The notes under the pieces were generated by a model. The model ran no database searches. It was not told the origin of the DNA and worked only from the letters and a program-made list of their open reading frames with translations. A stretch of DNA of 64,000 nt. Source: Lysobacterales bacterium (lineage in GTDB: Bacteria; Pseudomonadota; Gammaproteobacteria; Xanthomonadales; SZUA-5). Each line of letters begins with the position of its first letter. Position 1 is the stretch's first letter. Shown piece after piece: positions 61,993-64,000 of this stretch. Location: NCBI GenBank assembly GCA_022841325.1, contig JALHRS010000030.1:1-64000 (forward strand), given 5' to 3'. The position numbers were made by a program, and so were the translations under genes.

Positions 61993-63759
61993 TCAGATCT
62001 CACCGGTCTGCAAACGCCAGAGCCTGGCGTACTGGCCGTCGCGGGCCAATAACTCGTCATGGCTGCCGGATTCGATGATGCGACCGTGATCGAGCACATG
62101 GATGCAATCGGCGTGGCGCACGGTGGACAACCGATGGGCCACCACCAGCACGCTGCGACCCTGGGCGGCACTGCGCAGCGAGTGGGAAATGGCGGCCTCG
62201 GTTTCGTTGTCGATGGCGCTGGTGGCTTCGTCCAGCACCAGGATCAGTGGATCGCGATAGAGGGCGCGGGCCAGGGCGATGCGCTGGCGTTGTCCGCCCG
62301 ACAGCTCCGATCCGGCTTCGCCGACGGCATGTCCATAGCTGCCGGGCAGGGCGACGATGAAGTCATGGGCCTCGGCGGCGCGGGCGGCGGCTTCGATCCG
62401 GGCTGGATCGGGCGCGCCATCGCCGTAGGCGATGTTGTCGGCCACCGTGCCGTCGGTGAGAAAGGGCTCCTGGGCCACGAAAGCGATGCGCTGGCGCAAC
62501 TGGCCCGGATCGATACCGTGGATGTCGGCGCCATCCAGCCGGATGCGCCCGGACTGCGGGTCCAGAAAGCGCAGCAGCAGCTTCAGCAGCGTGCTCTTGC
62601 CGCTGCCGGTGCTGCCGACCAGGGCCACGGTGGCACCGGCAGGCACGTCAAAGCTGACGCCCGCCAGCGCCGGTCGTTCGCCATAGGCGAATTCGACGGC
62701 CTCGAACTGCAGTTCACCACGCTCAGGCGCGGGCAGTTGCCCAGTGGCCCGCACCGGCGCCGGCGTCGCCAGCAGATCGAGCACGCGATTGACCGAGGCC
62801 ATGGCGCGGTTGTAGAGATCGGTCATGTCGGCCAGTCGGGTCATCGGCCACAGCAGCCGCTGGGTCAGGTAGACCAGTGCCGAATAGCTGCCGACCCCGA
62901 GTTGGCCCTGCAGCGTCAGCCAGCCGCCGTAGAGCAGTGTGGCCACAAAGCCGATCAGGATGGCCAGACGGATGACCGGCGTGATGGCGGCGGCGAAACG
63001 GATGGCCTCGGCATTGCTGGCGCGATAGCCATCAGACGCCGCGCGCAGATGTCCGGCTTCGAAATCCTCGGCGGTATAGGCCTGGATGGTGGCCATGCCG
63101 CGCAGATTGTTGTCCAGACGCGCTGACAGCGTGGCGGCCGCCTCGCGAGCGGCGGCATAGCGCGGACCCAGACGGGCCTGAAACCAGAAGGCGCCGATCA
63201 CGATCAGCGGAATCGGCAGGATCGCCAGCACCGCCAGCGTCGGTGTCATCACGAAGAACACCGCGCCCACCAGCAAGGACGACACAAATACCTGGATCAG
63301 ATCATTGGCGCCGGTGTTGACGAAGCGCTCGACCTGATTGATGTCCTCGTTCATCAGCGCCATCAGCCGACCGCTGCGGGCGCGGGCAATGCTGTCGGGC
63401 GGCAGTTGCTGCAGATGCTCGTAGGCCGCCTGCCGCAAACCGTGCTGCAGGTCCTGCGCCAGCCCGCGCCAGTTCACCGCATACAGGTACTCGAACAGCG
63501 ATTCCAGGGCCCAGATGACGATGGTCAGCGCCGTCAGCCACAGCAGCTGGGTCATCGGCTCGACGATGCCTAGGCGCGCCAGGAAGGATTCCCTCTGGTT
63601 GACGACCACATCGACGGCGACGCCGATCAGGATCTCCGGCAGCACGTCGAAGAACTTGTTCAGCGTCGAATACAGGCTGGCCCGGATTGCCCGCGCCCGG
63701 TGCGGTGCGGCGTAGACGTAGAGGCGTTTGAGCGGGTGCTGCGCAGCGCTGGCGTTCAT
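61993..63759 (-). CDS. ABC exporter, fused permease-ATPase
   Basis: A 588-residue half-transporter acting as a homodimer. ATG at 63759 (MNASAAQHPLKRL); the TTG three codons earlier is unlikely. Six-helix membrane domain residues about 20-320, ATPase about 345-588: Walker A GSTGSGKSTLLKL, Q-loop FVAQEPFLTDG, signature ELSGGQRQRIALARAL, Walker B LILVLDEATSAID, H-loop VAHRLSTV. Resembles MsbA/multidrug-type exporters; substrate not predictable. Stands alone. Confidence 0.95.
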   Translation of the reverse strand: MNASAAQHPLKRLYVYAAPHRARAIRASLYSTLNKFFDVLPEILIGVAVDVVVNQRESFLARLGIVEPMTQLLWLTALTIVIWALESLFEYLYAVNWRGLAQDLQHGLRQAAYEHLQQLPPDSIARARSGRLMALMNEDINQVERFVNTGANDLIQVFVSSLLVGAVFFVMTPTLAVLAILPIPLIVIGAFWFQARLGPRYAAAREAAATLSARLDNNLRGMATIQAYTAEDFEAGHLRAASDGYRASNAEAIRFAAAITPVIRLAILIGFVATLLYGGWLTLQGQLGVGSYSALVYLTQRLLWPMTRLADMTDLYNRAMASVNRVLDLLATPAPVRATGQLPAPERGELQFEAVEFAYGERPALAGVSFDVPAGATVALVGSTGSGKSTLLKLLLRFLDPQSGRIRLDGADIHGIDPGQLRQRIAFVAQEPFLTDGTVADNIAYGDGAPDPARIEAAARAAEAHDFIVALPGSYGHAVGEAGSELSGGQRQRIALARALYRDPLILVLDEATSAIDNETEAAISHSLRSAAQGRSVLVVAHRLSTVRHADCIHVLDHGRIIESGSHDELLARDGQYARLWRLQTGEI

Positions 63760-63850
63760 CGGTCGCAATCATCAGGGATTGCCGCGGACACTGCCTGCAT
63801 GCGCTGCCAGCGGCAAGACCGAGTATCGATCCTGCGCTGCGCAGCTCCAG

Positions 63851-64000
63851 TCAGTGCCGCTGATCGGCGACGCGCTGTCCGGCGAAAAAATCCTTGGCCG
63901 GGATATCAAAATCGCGTGAAATCCGGCGTAGCATCGGCGCGCCTGCGGGCCCGTCGTGGGCGCGCCGAAGACGCGTTCGAGGACTGCCTGGATGGCCTCT
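63851..64000 (-). other. Possible C-terminal end of a leftward gene at window edge
   Basis: A leftward frame runs in from beyond the window and stops at 63851 (TGA). Its last residues (MLRRISRDFDIPAKDFFAGQ...) look protein-like, but the earlier part is Arg-rich and a competing frame looks better there. Undecided. Confidence 0.25.

Noticed and set aside
61557-62078. 173-codon rightward frame in the gap before the ABC transporter
   Set aside because: Arg/Ser-rich, starts inside the opposite-strand monooxygenase gene and ends inside the transporter gene.

Overview
The window is a GC-rich chromosomal segment of a gammaproteobacterium, most likely from the Lysobacterales/Xanthomonadales. The evidence is gene content and order: yceD-rpmF-fabH-fabD-fabG-acpP-fabF-pabB-pabC-mltG-holB-pilZ, rpoE-rseA-rseB-lepA-lepB-DUF4845-rnc-era-recO, and nagZ-hpt-S-methyl-5'-thioinosine phosphorylase. 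No tRNA, rRNA, CRISPR array, prophage or intact insertion sequence was recognised.

Layout. 0-14.5 kb is a mixed region, mostly leftward. It holds a truncated repeat protein resembling the 7(1) septoil-knot family, a DUF3011 protein, a GntR regulator divergent from mtnA, a lipase with its foldase, a CPBP-like membrane protein with phhB, nfuA, an Slp lipoprotein, a MoxR/DUF58/TgpA operon and maf. 14.7-30 kb is a rightward housekeeping block: ribosomal protein L32, fatty-acid synthesis, folate branch, MltG, DNA polymerase III delta', a PilZ protein, a c-di-GMP GGDEF/EAL protein, then the sigma-E operon behind a good sigma-E-type promoter. 31-42 kb carries lepA-lepB-rnc-era-recO, rlmD and a four-gene coupled run (CYTH, nagZ, hpt, mtnP).

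42-56 kb is the most distinctive part, a neutral-lipid storage region: a wax ester synthase/DGAT, an alcohol-forming fatty acyl-CoA reductase, an acyl-CoA-binding protein, two phasin-like proteins, a TetR regulator, a patatin, an alpha/beta hydrolase and a PHA-system protein. The acyltransferase and one phasin carry Ala/Lys/Pro-rich histone H1-like tails, which suggests granules tethered to the nucleoid. An accessory patch (43.7-46.3 kb) interrupts this region with a P-domain secreted protein, two adjacent 8-bp tandem arrays and an AT-richer secreted orphan.

55.7-61.3 kb is a compact rightward operon: a secreted cupredoxin-like protein, a membrane sensor/HAMP/cyclase-like/Ser-Thr kinase fusion, a beta-barrel and a double-FHA membrane protein. 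It reads as one envelope-to-cytoplasm phosphosignalling unit. The window ends with a small monooxygenase-like protein and an ABC exporter.

The genes connect functionally in places. MtnA, the thioinosine phosphorylase and Hpt are steps of one methylthioadenosine salvage route. The lipase/foldase, wax enzymes, phasins, patatin and hydrolase together suggest a lipid-consuming, lipid-storing organism. Several intergenic spaces hold GGGGCAC-type heptamer arrays, nested palindromes and a MITE-like element inside the fab operon.
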